DNA of 64,000 nt from Cliona cf. orientalis. Lineage: Eukaryota; Porifera; Demospongiae; Clionaida; Clionaidae. The notes under the pieces are model-generated. The model worked only from the letters and a program-made list of their open reading frames with translations. It made no database searches and was not told the origin of the DNA. The DNA is taken from the NCBI GenBank assembly GCA_963930775.1, contig OZ005690.1:4696225-4760224 (forward strand), given 5' to 3'. A program made the position numbers and the translations under genes. Below, one piece after another: positions 21,359 to 32,825 of the stretch. Position 1 is the first letter of the stretch. Every line of letters starts with the position of its first letter.

Positions 21359-21464
21359 GTATCATTGGTGTTTGGTGTATACGTATCATTGGTGTTTGGT
21401 GTATACACCAAACACCAATGATACGTACTGTCGATTGCATGTATATATACATGCAATCGAGACA
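21359..21464. repeat. Two adjacent perfect palindromes
   Basis: 21380-21427 is a perfect 48-base palindrome built on GTATCATTGGTGTTTGG and its mirror. One arm is present an additional time just upstream (21359-21382). 21431-21460 is a second perfect palindrome (TCGATTGCATGTA and mirror). No gene. Confidence 0.9.
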
Positions 21465-21576
21465 AAATGCATGGGTTCCAGCAGCGGCGGCAGTGGTGGA
21501 CTGGACCGGGTGTGTCTGGGTTCGGAAGCCGATCTTTATAACTCGTCAATGATATGAGTGGGTAATCAGTGTGCAT

Positions 21577-22240
21577 GCATACACTGTAGCTAATTGTCCG
21601 TATACATGTGTCTGCTGTGCAAGCTTAATGCATGCTTGGCATAGTAGCTAACTCATGAAGTTGATTTTATAATAATTATTATTTAGCTAGCTACCATTGG
21701 AACAATTTTAAGTCGAAGTTCAAATTTGGCATTTTATACTGTTTTTAGTGCTTTTGAAGGTCGACTTAACACCTTCCCTGATAACAGTTAAGGTATAGGT
21801 CTAATAAATAGGCAATTTAAGTCAAACTAAGTTGACTTAAAACAATCCCATGTACAACACATGGAGTAAATGACCTAAGTCAGTCCCATGTGTTGAATAA
21901 CCCGTGGGATCCTCAGTGACTTGAATCTGATTCAATCCCACGTATAATCTATGGGATTTCCTATAATTTCTAATGTGTATGTAGCTAGCTACGATCATTC
22001 CACTGTATATAAAACACATCATGAAAAGTCCTATAGAATTAACGCTAATTTTCTTGCGCCAATTAGATCTTTAGACACGGCAGTCTATACAATTCAAGAA
22101 TCACAGCGATATTATTTAGCAATATTAGGCCAAGCAAAGTTAATTAACAGTTTCTCAGACCCGTCCGCATCAAATTATGAGAAAGCAAGACTTTTTTAAA
22201 TTTTATTTTCACGTGAGCAGTTACGTGATAATTAATTTAA
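21577..22240. other. Non-coding DNA
   Basis: No supported gene. Short direct and inverted pieces around AAGTCGACTTAA-like and CCATGTACAACACATGG motifs (21700-21960) suggest a degraded small element. Confidence 0.4.
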
Positions 22241-22244
22241 TTAA

Positions 22245-23243
22245 GGTACCATTAAATTGCGTGGGCGTGAGGTGGGGATATGACACCTAAACCACATCAA
22301 AGTCATTAGTGAGGTGCATGTTGTGTAACCACGCCCTTTTAATTGCACAGGTCTCAGGGGTGTGGCTGCTAGAGCCGGAAGTGTTCATTTAATATTCTCC
22401 ATGGACCGGAAGCCGAGCCGGAAGGGAGGGGCCAGGCCACGCCCAAAACAGCCCCACCCTGTTCCCCAAGGACCACCATTCTCAATCAAGTGCCTACTAA
22501 CCACCGGATGTCCACCGGAAGCCCACAATCAATCCCAATTAAAACACACAGCTTCCTCAAGGCCAAAACACACACAAACACTTGGAGGCCGTTCTGCCAC
22601 ACCGCCCACGCAAGAGCTTACCTCATTTCCTGTGTGGGCGGAGTAACAACACGTCATCGCAACCACATCCGCTTCAAACCATCGTCAGCTTCCGTCCGGC
22701 CGTACAGGCCCCTCGATCGCACCGCCGTACAGTGCCTCGTTAACAGACATGGCCTCACCTTTGACCTCCTGCCACGCCCCCAAAGCCTCCTCGCGGGGTT
22801 CAAAGGTCACCACCGCTTCCGGGACACGCCCACCTATCGCCGAGGCCAAGTCCCAGGCGCCGATGTCCAAGCACTGGCCCGTGAAGCCACGCCCAATCGG
22901 AAGCAATAAAACCTGCATTAAGGCACACGCACACACTCCACACAGTGCCAGGAACACGCCCACATGCTTAATTAGGCCTAATAAGCTTTTTTTTTTTTTG
23001 TCGTTGCGGTTAATAGTTAAGAAAGAATGCTTTGATCTTGCTTTGAAGTGGGCAATTACCGGTGTTTTCTTCAGGGGCCACTTCCGGTCGCTAATTACAC
23101 GCGCATAATCATCCCTGGCCGATTCTAGACACGCCCACCTTCGACCAAAAGCACTCGTATGGCCTCTTCGGCCACGCCCCTTCACGATTCGCTAATTGAA
23201 TTAGCCAATCCTGACGCTCACGCCCACGCACTTTGATGCTACC
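22245..23243 (-). mobile_element. TTAA-flanked GGGCGTGG element, left copy
   Basis: The element runs from GGTACCATTAAATTGCGTGG to GATGCTACC and is bounded by TTAA at 22241-22244 and 23244-23247. Sub-terminal GCGTGGGCGTGAG motifs at both ends form the inverted terminal repeats. It has an internal T-tract at about 22987-22999. Frames of up to 166 codons cross it, but they run through the homopolymer and occur on both strands, so I do not call them genes. The strand given is relative to the copy at 23248-24259. Confidence 0.88.
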
Positions 23244-23247
23244 TTAA

Positions 23248-24259
23248 GGTACCATTTAATTGCGTGGGCGTGAGCGTCAGGAATGGCTAATTCAATTAGC
23301 GAATCGTGAAGGGGCGTGGCCGAAGAGGCCATACGAGTGCTTTTGGTCGAAGGTGGGCGTGTCCAGAATCGGCCAGGGATGATTATGCGCGTGTAATTAG
23401 CGACCGGAAGTGGCCCCTGAAGAAAAGGCCGGTAATTGCCCACATCAAAGCAAGATCAAAGCATTCTTTCTTAACTATTAACCGCAACGACAAAAAAAAA
23501 AAAAAAAAAAAAAAAAGCTTATTAGGCCTAATTAAGCGTGTGGGCGTGTTCCTGGCACTGTGTGGAGTGTGTGCGTGTGCGTTAATGCAGGTTTTATTGC
23601 TTCCGATTGGGCGTGGCTTCACGGGCCAGTGCTTGGACATCGGCGCCTGGGACTTGGCCTCGGCGATAGGTGGGCGTGTCCCGGAAGCGGTGTTGACCTT
23701 TGAACCCCGCGAGGAGGCGTTGGGGGCGTGGCAGGAGGTCAAAGGTGAGGCCATGTCTGTTAATAAGGCACTGTACGGCGGTGCGATCGAGGGGCCTGTA
23801 CGGCTGGACGGAAGCTGACGATGGTTTGAAGCGGATGTGGTTGCGATGACGTGTTGTTACTCCGCCCACACAGGAAATGAGGTGAGCTCTTGCGTGGGCG
23901 GTGTGGCAGAACGGCCTCCAAGTGTTTGTGTGTGTTTTGGCCTTGAGGAAGCTGTGTGTTTTAATTGGGATTGATTGTGGGCTTCCGGTGGACATCCGGT
24001 GGTTAGTAGGCACTTGATTGAGAATGGTGGTCCTTGGGGAACAGGGTGGGGCTGTTTTGGGCGTGGCCTGGCCCCTCCCTTCCGGCTCGGCTTCCGGTCC
24101 ATGGAGGATATTAAACGAACACTTCCGGCTCTAGCAGCCACACCCCTGAGACCTGTGCAATTAAAAGGGCGTGGTTACACAACATGCACCTCACTAATGA
24201 CTTTGATGTGGTTTAGGTGTCATATCCCCCACCTCACGCCCACGCAATTTAATGGTACC
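23248..24259 (+). mobile_element. TTAA-flanked GGGCGTGG element, right copy
   Basis: This is the reverse complement of 22245-23243 at near identity, ending GGTACC before TTAA (24260-24263). Its A-tract at about 23492-23516 is roughly twice as long as the mirrored T-tract. The two copies share the central TTAA and make a palindrome of about 2 kb. Its last ~390 bases match 1-394. Confidence 0.9.
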
Positions 24260-24263
24260 TTAA

Positions 24264-25001
24264 TAAAGGATATGAGCACATAACCACGCCCACAAACGTT
24301 TGGGCACGTGATGAATGCGAGGCCCACTAGCACCATAGATTGCGTTACGCAGTCTTAATTATCTATGCTAGCACTGCACTAGCGCTCGATCGATCGATCG
24401 AGCACTTTAACGTTTACAGTTTCCGTTCGAGATGACGAGTGCTGGCGATTTGTCGATCTTCTTGCATGATAACGTTATTCGTGGCCATCATTTCTCCAAA
24501 GATACCTGACTCCAAATACTTTCCAGCCGGTCAAGGTCAGGTTCATAGAACGCCACGCCTATTAAGCGCATGCGCTTAATAAACAATAGCTAATGACAAG
24601 AAGAGGGCATGCGCTTAATAGCGAGGTGCGCTTATAACCAGAGTTTACGGTATGGCAGTAAACTGACCCGAGTCCGGGGGCGTAGCCCGAGGACAAGGGC
24701 GGTTTACATCGCCATAAATTCCTGGCAACCGTGCTATATTATTATCGCTGTGTCTAGAGTGCCGGCAAATTTATGTACAAATTTATATTGCCATATGCAG
24801 GAGGGGGCGGGGACTAGGGCTACGTAAGAGTACAGTATTTTATATGGACTTACCGGCACTATAACGCTTAAATTGCGGTGCCGGTACCGGCACTGTAGAC
24901 ACAGCGTATTATTATAACTATTATATATCCCACCCGATTGGCTAAAAGACACGCGCACCATAGTCTACATGCATAGCAACAACCGTTCTAACCTAGCAAC
25001 A
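24264..25001. other. Non-coding DNA with short palindromes
   Basis: No supported gene. Includes the palindromic GCTCGATCGATCGATCGAGC near 24384 and a stretch with several CGGCAC/GTGCCGG units (24640-24900) that may be another element's ends. Confidence 0.4.
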
Positions 25002-25369
25002 AACTAGAGCTCTGTAGAGCACATACCCCGCGCGCTCTGCCACCGTAGCGTAGTATTGCAACACTATGCGGCAGTTTTATGACCTGACGACCCTTTCCAA
25101 CATTGAGCTTGAGCATGCACAGTATTATCAGATTACTAAAAGAGTGGGTGTGGTCGATAAACCACAGGCATGCTGAACAGAAAATGTACGATTTGTAGCA
25201 CTAGTAAGCCTTTTTGAGCAATTCGAAGCGCGTATAAATCAGTTTTTCACCGATATCTACTGATTGGTTATGCTTAGAGCTCGCACAGATGCCTAGCACA
25301 CGAGATCTGGCGATTTTCGTGCCGACAACGACGACAACGACAACGACAGACAGACAAAATTTTAGTTCT
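25002..25369 (+). repeat. Dispersed repeat X, copy 1
   Basis: It starts with ACTAGAGCTCTGTAGAGCAC followed by ATACCCCGCG and ends in a run of GACAAC units after TCTGGCGATTTTCGTGC. The same start and end motifs occur at 28531-31442 (interrupted), at 47206-47695 (minus) and, degraded, at 58936-59215. Copy 1 appears cut at its 3' side by the element at 25370. Confidence 0.7.
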
Positions 25370-26422
25370 GGGTTGGTATAAGGTTACTTTTTAACCCCTA
25401 ACTTTATGGATCTTTTTTATGTGACGGTGACCCCTAATATTATGGGACTATCTTATGTGCTTTCTTATATGGGTCTTTCTTATGTAGCTACAGAGAGCCC
25501 TAACATTATGGATCTTTTTTATGTAGAGTGTCCCTTTTTAATATGGGAATATTTTATGTTCAATTATTAAAATAATTTACAGAATTCTCCCCATGCCCCA
25601 CCCATTTCACATAAGAATGACCCATAATAAATTGTAAAATTAAATATGGGACATTCTTATGTGCCATGGTTTAATGACAGAAGCCATACCCTTTAGGCTC
25701 CACCTACTTCACATAGGAGGGACTCATATTAATATTATGCTTTTATATGGGACATTCTTATGTATCACTTAGAATGATGCATTGGGACGCAATTCACCGT
25801 CAAAGCTCCACCCACTCACGTAAAAGAGATCCATACTGATGGATGCTCTACAGTGGAAAATTTATATGTTTCTCTTTCAGATCAAACTGAGATAGCTATA
25901 GTAACTGCTGCATGCATAATATTATTATGGATATAGATAGCTACAGCTATTGTTAGTATGTAGCTGATATTATGGTGTTACACGATTGGATAGCTTTTTC
26001 CGCAGCTTCCAGCTGAAATGGGTAAGGTGAGGTGATGCCATAGTTCTTACTGGCCAGTCCATACAACAATGTCTGAATATCTTCCTGTGATAGTGAGTAT
26101 TCTATTAGAATAGACAATCATTACATAATTATTTCTGTAGTACTAGTTGCCGAACCGTCAAACAGTAATAGTAGCGCCCGCTTACAGCTCATGATAAGTT
26201 CTCAACAATCAATACCGATCATTCAACAACAACTGCAGCTTACAGCATATAGCTACACTTTTATACTTGATGCAGCACAAATTAAATTCCTTAGTTAGCC
26301 CTTTAATAGTACAGATGACTCAAAAGAGGTGAGATGACCTAAGCTGAATGGGGTCACCAAGCCAAGGGAAGCGTGTGAGACTTAATAGAATGAAATCAGC
26401 TGTTGACAGTTAAATTAATCAT

Positions 26423-26490
26423 AACAGAAAAAGGAATATCAACGCTATAGGGAATAATTACAGAAAAAGGAATATCAACGCTATAGGGAA
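26423..26490 (+). repeat. Tandem duplication of a 36-base unit
   Basis: The unit starting ACAGAAAAAGGAATATCAAC and ending GCTATAGGGAAT occurs twice in a row with four bases between. It lies in the unique core of the 25370-28153 element. Confidence 0.9.
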
Positions 26491-27243
26491 TGCTTACATA
26501 TATTATGAACCCTTGACCATCTCCCCAGTAGCTGCACAGTGTAATGGTGCATGTGGTAAAAGGTCGTCAATAGAATGCGTACACATCGATCGATGCTGGC
26601 CCCAGAAATCATGGAGATGGCGTCTAAGATCGACTCTCAACCTTGGTAGCGACAGGTTTCGATGCTTCAATCACAGAGACGAACTCGATAGCACAGTATT
26701 CCTTCCGAATTTCAGGTTGGTCGCGCTGCTGCAGTCTCGCGCGGGCCAGCCCCTTGTGACAATGATGCGTGCTATATATAGCACAAGGCTATCCACGGCA
26801 TTACGTAAGCCAAGAAAACACGTGAAGTTCAACCAACAGTGCTTCTCAGAGAAAGTAGCGCTCAGCTTGTAATCTATTCGCTGGATACACGCGTAAGATA
26901 CTCTACATATTTACTGACTTTTAAGTCCCAGAAAGGCTCCAGCGAGGCCCTGAGTTTTTTCATAATTACCTCATAGGTTGCATCATAATTTCATCATAGA
27001 TTACACCACAATTACCTCATAACCACAGAAAAGTAAATTGCTACTGGGGAGATAAGATAATTATTATGACAATTATGATTGTATGCTATATACACAGCTA
27101 TAGATCTAGCTAGTATAATAATATAGCTAACTAGCTAAATATGAAAAAAGCAAAAGCTATATATCTGCTCTGAATTTACCCATTAGATGCTGCTTGTTGT
27201 GTCAGTGGCTCGAGCGCTCTCTTCTGTGTGCTTGACAATCTTG

Positions 27244-27357
27244 TCACCTATGGAAGAACCCATCACAGTCGACACAAAATTGGTCTCTTCCGCTACCACA
27301 GTCCAAACAGTTGACACAAGCAGTTAGGTCACAAAGGTAGCACATCTGGTTGTCCAT
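27244..27357 (-). CDS. Small cysteine-rich (zinc-finger-like) frame
   Basis: From ATG at 27357 the frame has 37 codons and eight potential metal ligands in the order CX2CX4CX2CX2CX7CX2CX4H (MDNQMCYLCDLTACVN at the start, QFCVDCDGFFHR at the end). The spacing recalls B-box-like or treble-clef zinc-binding domains. The stop TGA overlaps a possible splice donor (CATAG/GTGACA at 27248/27247), so this may be the first exon of a longer gene, perhaps encoded by the element that contains it. No following exon was identified. It could also be a chance frame; the regular cysteines argue against that. Confidence 0.4.
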   Translation of the reverse strand: MDNQMCYLCDLTACVNCLDCGSGRDQFCVDCDGFFHR

Positions 27358-28153
27358 TGTCAGTCAGCAACTAATAGACCCGATAACGGCTCGAGCCTGG
27401 ATAAACACGTGAAATTTAGCAGCAAGCACCCTGCAAAAAGGAGGGAAGGCTGATTTTTAGAACGACATTTTACATTATGCGCATGCGCAGATTCATCGCG
27501 AGCATGCGCAGTAAAATTCCAGTGTAGTAAAAAATTTAATATCTTCTTAGTACAACGCATAAACTTATATTTAATTAATTGACGGCCGAGTAACAATAAT
27601 AACATTATTATCAATTATATTTAAAGGAGAAACATAGAAATTTTCTACTGTAGAGCATCCATCAGTATGGGTCTCTTTTATGTAAAGCGGTAAGTGATAC
27701 ATAAGAATGTTTGACGGTGAATTGCGTCCCATCATTCTAAGTGATACATAAGAATGTCCCATATAAAAGCATAATATTAATATAAGTCCTTCTTATATGT
27801 GAAGTAGGTGGAGCCTAAAGGGTATGGCTCCTGTCATTAAACCATGGCACATAAGAATGCCCCATAATATTATTTAATTTTACGATTTATTATGGGTCAC
27901 TCTTATGTGAAATGGGTGGGGCATGGGGAGATTTCTGTAATTTATTTTAGTAATTGCACATAAGATAGTCCCATATTAAAAAGGGGTCACTCTACATAAG
28001 AAGGATCCATAATATTAGGGTTCTCTGTACATAAGAAAGACCCATATAAGAAAGCACATAAGATAGTCCCATAATATTAGGGGTCACCGTCACATAAAAA
28101 AGACCCATAAAGTTAGGGGTCATATTGTTTAAAAAGTAATCTTATACCAACCC

Positions 28154-28530
28154 GTGCGCACAATGCCACATTGCATTACAATGTAAAATTCTACACCAGG
28201 TACATTCTCATGTAACTGAACGTCGAGGCAAAGACTCAGACACATCCAAATCATAATCACTTGACTCAGCCTTTTGATTCAGTTTGATAGGAGACCAACT
28301 GCTCGACCCATCACTGTACTTTGCTGAGATGAAATGTGAGATTGAGACCCATGATGAAAGCTTCTGGGTGCCGGTTTCCCATCGAACTCGTTCCCGCTTG
28401 AAGTCATCTTACTGAATTCTGTGCTATGTTTATGACCTATGAACAGTAACCTTCTGGAATTAAATTTTAATTTTTACTTTACTATAGGAATGTTGCGCCT
28501 GTTGTGGTGTGTTATAGCTACAAATCAATA
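28154..28530. other. Non-coding DNA between two elements
   Basis: No gene or repeat with recognisable ends was found here. Confidence 0.4.
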
Positions 28531-28807
28531 ACTAGAGCTCTGTAGAGCACATACCCCGCGTGCACATTGCACAATTTATTTTCAGTGCATGGCTCTAGTT
28601 TAATTTGTGAATTTGAGAGGAATAATGGAAATGCTGCTTAGTTGTTCCGGTGACACTTGAAACAGCCCTCCCTGCACCCAGACTAGGAAGACATGAACTT
28701 GTACCTATAATTTGTTGTAATAATAGTATAGCTATCTTACATACTGATTGGTTCCATGGGGCTTCAGATTTCGGTCACTATAGACATCACGAGCATTATT
28801 TAGAACA

Positions 28808-28962
28808 TCGACGATCTTTACCTGTCATACGCTTGTTAGTTCTGCGCACGAGCAGAATGCACATGCATGATGCATTAATGGGCACGACGATCTTTACCAG
28901 TCATACGCTTGTTAGTTGTGCGCATGAGCAGAAAGCACATGCATGATGCATTAATGGGCACT
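28808..28962 (+). repeat. Tandem duplication of ~77 bases
   Basis: Two consecutive copies start CGACGATCTTTACC and end GCATTAATGGGCAC, differing at a few positions. Confidence 0.88.
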
Positions 28963-29127
28963 GTCGATAGGCGTGGCTATGGTGGCCAACAAATAGGCAC
29001 TATTTGTGACGCTCGTGGACCGTATGCCTCGATTTGACGCGCACTGAAGCCATTTTTCGCCGAATTCGATTGATTCGTTGTGCTTACGAGTCGCTTAGAC
29101 GCCTACATCTCGAGGGTCAAATAGATG

Positions 29128-31325
29128 TTTATGTAAAAGTATAGAAATTGCCATGATTATATCATGGGAAGATTTTACGTGACTTGTTCCTTGGGTTAAT
29201 CATGGGAAGATTTTACGTGACTTGCACCTTGATTTAATCATGGGGACATTTTACGGCACATGTAAAGAAAGCCCAGTTGCTAAATGGATTGTATACATGG
29301 GAAGATTTTACGTAAGGTCAAAGTACTTACGTAAAATCTTCCCATATAATAGGATTCAAGAACACAATAATCAGGTGAGGATTTATGTGTGGACTTTGAC
29401 CTCACGTAAAATCTCCCCAGGTAAATAACACACTACACTCTGGGCTGACATTATCGAAATTTGATCCTGCCATACACAGAGACCTTTGACCTCACGTAAA
29501 ATCTTCCCATATAGCTAATAGCATCAGAGAACACAATAATCAGGTGAATATTTATGTGTGAACTTTGACCTCGCATAAAATCTCCCCAAGTAAATAATAG
29601 ATTACACTCTGGGCTGGCATTATTGAAATAATTAGATTCTACCGTACACAGAGAGCTTTGACCCCATGCCTATTGTAATACTACCAAGTATTTGGGGGGG
29701 GGGGGGGGGGGTCAATACAGATAGCTATAACAATAGTTAGGTACTGTAACAGTACATGTATTATCTGATAGTTCATGTGTGATAGCTAACAATATAAGAT
29801 CACATGAAATTATTATATATAGCTAATAATTATAATCATTAACAGTTATCATAATGATAGATAATGAATAAGGAGTTAGCTGCTAACCGTTACATTTGTA
29901 GCTACTCAACAAACTCAAGATCCTCATCATCCAGTCCTGCATAATATAGCTACTGTTTCTTTGTCAGTAGGGAAGTAGCTAGCTATATTCCATATTTTTC
30001 TGTTATTCCATTTAATATATTACGTATGATGAAACTCAACCAGAGGCAGACAAGAACGAGAAACAGGCACACGGTAAACTTGCAATAAGCCATGGCTATG
30101 TCACATGCATCTAGATAGCTGATAGTGAGGTATATGCAGAATCCCGCGCCCACCAGATTAATTTCAAAGAGTGCATACTGGGTGGAGCTGTAGTCTCGTA
30201 AACCAGACCCCTATTCCGCAGCGCTGGGTGCATTTCATCACCAGCGTGTTCCGCAGCGCTGGGTGTATTTCATCACCAGCACGCTGGTGATGAAATACAC
30301 CCAGCGCTGCGGAATAGGGATCTGGTTTACGAGACTAGGTGGAGCTGCTAAATCTGCAGAGTGGTGTCAGTGTGCATTGGCATTCAACTACGCATGCGCA
30401 TGCGCAAGCAGCTGCCGCTAGCCACGCGCACGCTAATAATTCCTGGCATTATGATTAGCATCTTCGTCTCTGGTTAATTTGAACAATTTGTCACAGCACT
30501 TGGCCTAGAAACTGGCCAGTACAATGTAGCTAGCTATAATTTAATGAATAGTGTAGCCTATAATAATATGCATGAAAAATATCTGAGATTGAGCTTAATA
30601 GCTAGCTAAATGACATTGCTGTAGCTACTTACATATAGACTAATGCCCCTGCATGCAACCTAATACTCTTCTATTATATATGGTGCAGAGAAAAACAAAA
30701 CACACCAGACAGGTACCCATGGTATAGGTATCTAGTTATTGATTGTCTGCCCCCCCCCCCCCCCCCCCCCCCCCGGTTAGAATTTGATTTTATGTGGATC
30801 AAAGGTCTCTGTGTACAGCACAATCATATTTCTATATTGTCAGCCCAGAGTGTAATTTGCTATTTACTTGGGGAGATTTTACGTTAGGTCAAAGTTCACA
30901 CATAAATCCTCACCTGATTATTGTGTTCTCTGATGCTATTATATGGGAAGATTTTACGTGAGGTCAAAGGTCTCTGTGTATGGCAGGATCAAATTTCGAT
31001 AATGTCAGCCCAGAGTGTAATCTGTTATTTACCTGGGGAGATTTTACGTGAGGTCAAAGTCCACACATAAATCCTCACCTGATTACTGTGTTCTCGGATC
31101 CTATTATATGGGAAGATTTTACGTAAGTACTTTGACCTTACGTAAAATCTTCCCATGTATACAATCCATTTAACAACTGGGCTTTCTTTACATGTGCCGT
31201 AAAATGTCCCCATGATTAAATTAAGGTGCAAGTCATGTAAAATCTTCCCATGATTAACCCAAGGAACAAGTCACGTAAAATCTTCCCATGATATAATCAT
31301 GGCAATTTCTATACTTTTACATAAA
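29128..31325. mobile_element. Inverted-arm element with ACGTAAAATCTTCCCAT subrepeats
   Basis: TTTATGTAAAAGTATAGAAA at the left end is mirrored at the right end (31301-31325). Arms of about 560 bases (29128-29693 and 30775-31325) contain several copies of GGGAAGATTTTACGT in both orientations. The left arm ends in a run of 18 G and the right arm begins with a run of 25 C, so the homopolymer is part of the palindrome. The ~1 kb spacer includes a further palindrome (30192-30336). No transposase frame. Confidence 0.85.
30192..30336. repeat. Hairpin with AGCGCTGGGTG arms
   Basis: AGTCTCGTAAACCAGA at 30192 is mirrored by TCTGGTTTACGAGACT at the other end. The centre (about 30251-30312) is an almost perfect palindrome around CATCACCAGC. 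One inner segment is tandemly repeated, so the arms are unequal. Confidence 0.85.
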
Positions 31326-31444
31326 GAACTGTAGGACCCATCTCGAGATATGGCGATTTTTGTGCTAACAACGACAACAAAGACGACGACGACGACACAA
31401 CCGATTACTTTACCCCTCGCGCATGCGCGCGGCGCGCGGGGTAA

Positions 31445-31856
31445 CAATAAGACAATGGGTGGGTCACTGGAGCGTGGCATGGTGCTTGTGTATCTCATCT
31501 GGTGTGCCTCATCAAGTTCCACTTATATATCAAATATGAAGGCTTAAGTGATTAATTTAATGAACTAGAATGATGACTAACTTGTATTATTAAATTTGTA
31601 TTTGATAGCTAATTCAAAGAAAAACTCTGTGGAAAGAAGTTAGCCGGTGGGAAAAACACTAGTATGGTATACTTTCCTATTACTTATAATTTCCTGCATG
31701 AGCTTGCAAGCTTTCATACTAGCTATAACTATTACGTCAATGTCCAATGCTTTTGATTGTGTGGATAAAAGTATTTTTTTAGCTGTACAGTGTCTTAGTG
31801 AGGATAAGAGTAATCACTTAGCGTGTCTCACTTAAGGTGTAGCTTGAATGCCGAGT
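31445..31856 (+). pseudogene. GH7 glycoside hydrolase relic, copy A (3' end)
   Basis: This region is a second copy of the 3' end of the GH7 relic and its downstream flank at 32570-33161. Its short coding part reads [15 protein letters not shown], then jumps across a deletion to the CAATCAAGTTCC-like tail. The remaining ~320 bases match the non-coding 3' flank of copy B. Only the last part of the gene survives. Confidence 0.8.
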
Positions 31857-31879
31857 CCAGGCCCAGGGTGTTCAGAGTG

Positions 31880-32825
31880 AACCTTTCAGCCACCATAGTG
31901 CCCTATAGCTACTTTTAATTACTGAAATGGAAGCTGATGGAGGAATGAGCAAATTAATATCCGGGAAACAAGTGTGGTGCAAAATATGGCACAGGCTACT
32001 GCGATGCCCAGTGTCCTCATGACCTGAAATTTATCAATGGAGAGGCCAATTGTGAGGGCTGGAAACCAAGTAGCTAGTTCAGACAAGAATAGTGGTGTTG
32101 GAAAATATGGTACCTGTTGTAACAAAATGGACATCTGGGAGAGCAATAGCATTTCCACTGCTTAGCTATATGTCGCACGTTTGCACAGTTCAAGGTCAGA
32201 CCCGCTGCGAAGGGACACAGTGTGGTGACATGAATGCAGGCCAGAGGCACAATGGAGTCTGTGACAAGGATGGTTGTGACTTCAACCCTTACCGCTTGGG
32301 AGACAAATCCTTTTTTGGTCCTGCAGCCAACTTTACTATTGACACTACCAAGACTTTTACGGTAGTTACACAATTCATTACATCAGACGGATCAGACATT
32401 GGAGATCTCTCCGAAATAAGGCGCCTGTGGGTCCAGAATGGGAAAGTTATAAATAGCAACAATGTGACAGTTGGAGGTCAACAGTTCAACTCAATCACCA
32501 CTTGAACAACTTTTGCAATGCTCAGAAGCAAGCATTTGGGGATCCAAACGACTATGAGAAGCGAGGAGGCAATAAGACAATGGGTGGGTCACTGGAGGAG
32601 GGATGGTGCTTGTGATGAGCCTCTGGGATGATCATGCAGTTCACATGCTTTGGCTTGACTCGAGCTACCCACCTGACAAGTCACCAAGTGCCCCAGGAGT
32701 GACTAGGGGTAACTTGTTCTACCTCATCTGGTGTGCCTGATCAAGTCGAGAACCAGTATCCAAACGCCTATATTACTTACTCCAATATTAAGTATGGCGA
32801 GATTGGTTCCACTTACCAAATGTGA
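31880..32825 (+). pseudogene. GH7 cellobiohydrolase-type glycoside hydrolase, copy B
   Basis: Pieces in all three plus frames align in order with family-7 glycoside hydrolases (fungal cellobiohydrolase I type, which cut cellulose chains processively). They are MEADGGMSK and [20 protein letters not shown] (31925-32010), [14 protein letters not shown] (about 32020-32065), [14 protein letters not shown] (32104-32144), then QTRCEGTQCGD through VTQFITSDGSDIGDLSEIRR (32193-32420), KQAFGDPNDYEKRGG and MGGSLEEG (32525-32610), [20 protein letters not shown] (32611-32670), and [20 protein letters not shown] (to 32822). The family catalytic motif ExDxxE is present as KMDIWE, so the nucleophile glutamate is a lysine. 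At least five frameshifts and three stops break the frame; the N-terminal ~170 residues are missing. No introns are evident. Confidence 0.88.

Larger units (their letters stand above)
25370..28153. mobile_element. Large element with ~500-bp inverted arms
   Basis: GGGTTGGTATAAG at 25370-25382 mirrors CTTATACCAACCC at 28141-28153. Homology of the arms continues to about 25880 and 27626 respectively. Each arm is filled with repeats of a unit containing TTCTTATGTG and CCCATAATATTA, about 8-10 times per arm. The ~1.7 kb between the arms is unique sequence with a small cysteine-rich frame on the minus strand (27244-27357) and a 36-base tandem duplication (26423-26490, ACAGAAAAAGGAATATCAAC units). 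Fold-back-like architecture; class not assigned. Confidence 0.85.
28531..31442 (+). repeat. Dispersed repeat X, copy 2, split by an insertion
   Basis: The X start motif is at 28531 (ACTAGAGCTCTGTAGAGCAC, then ATACCCCGCG). The X end region is at 31336-31442 (GATATGGCGATTTTTGTGC, a GACAAC/GACGAC run, then CCGATTACTTTACCCC). Between 29128 and 31325 the copy is interrupted by a separate inverted-repeat element. A 77-base tandem duplication lies at 28808-28962. Confidence 0.7.

Noticed and set aside
21359..21460. CRISPR-like or regulatory repeat array
   Set aside because: Only two direct units and two palindromes, with no regular spacers; eukaryotic context.
22490..23818. Open frames of 94-170 codons on both strands of the TTAA element pair
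   Set aside because: They run through the poly-A/T tract as poly-lysine or poly-phenylalanine, mirror each other on opposite strands, and show no domain; they are shadows of GC-rich repeat DNA.
26513..26872. 119-codon open frame in the core of the 25370-28153 element
   Set aside because: No recognisable motif, low-complexity basic composition and no splice or homology support.
28650..28946. 98-codon plus frame
   Set aside because: It spans the 77-base tandem duplication and repeat X and has no homology.
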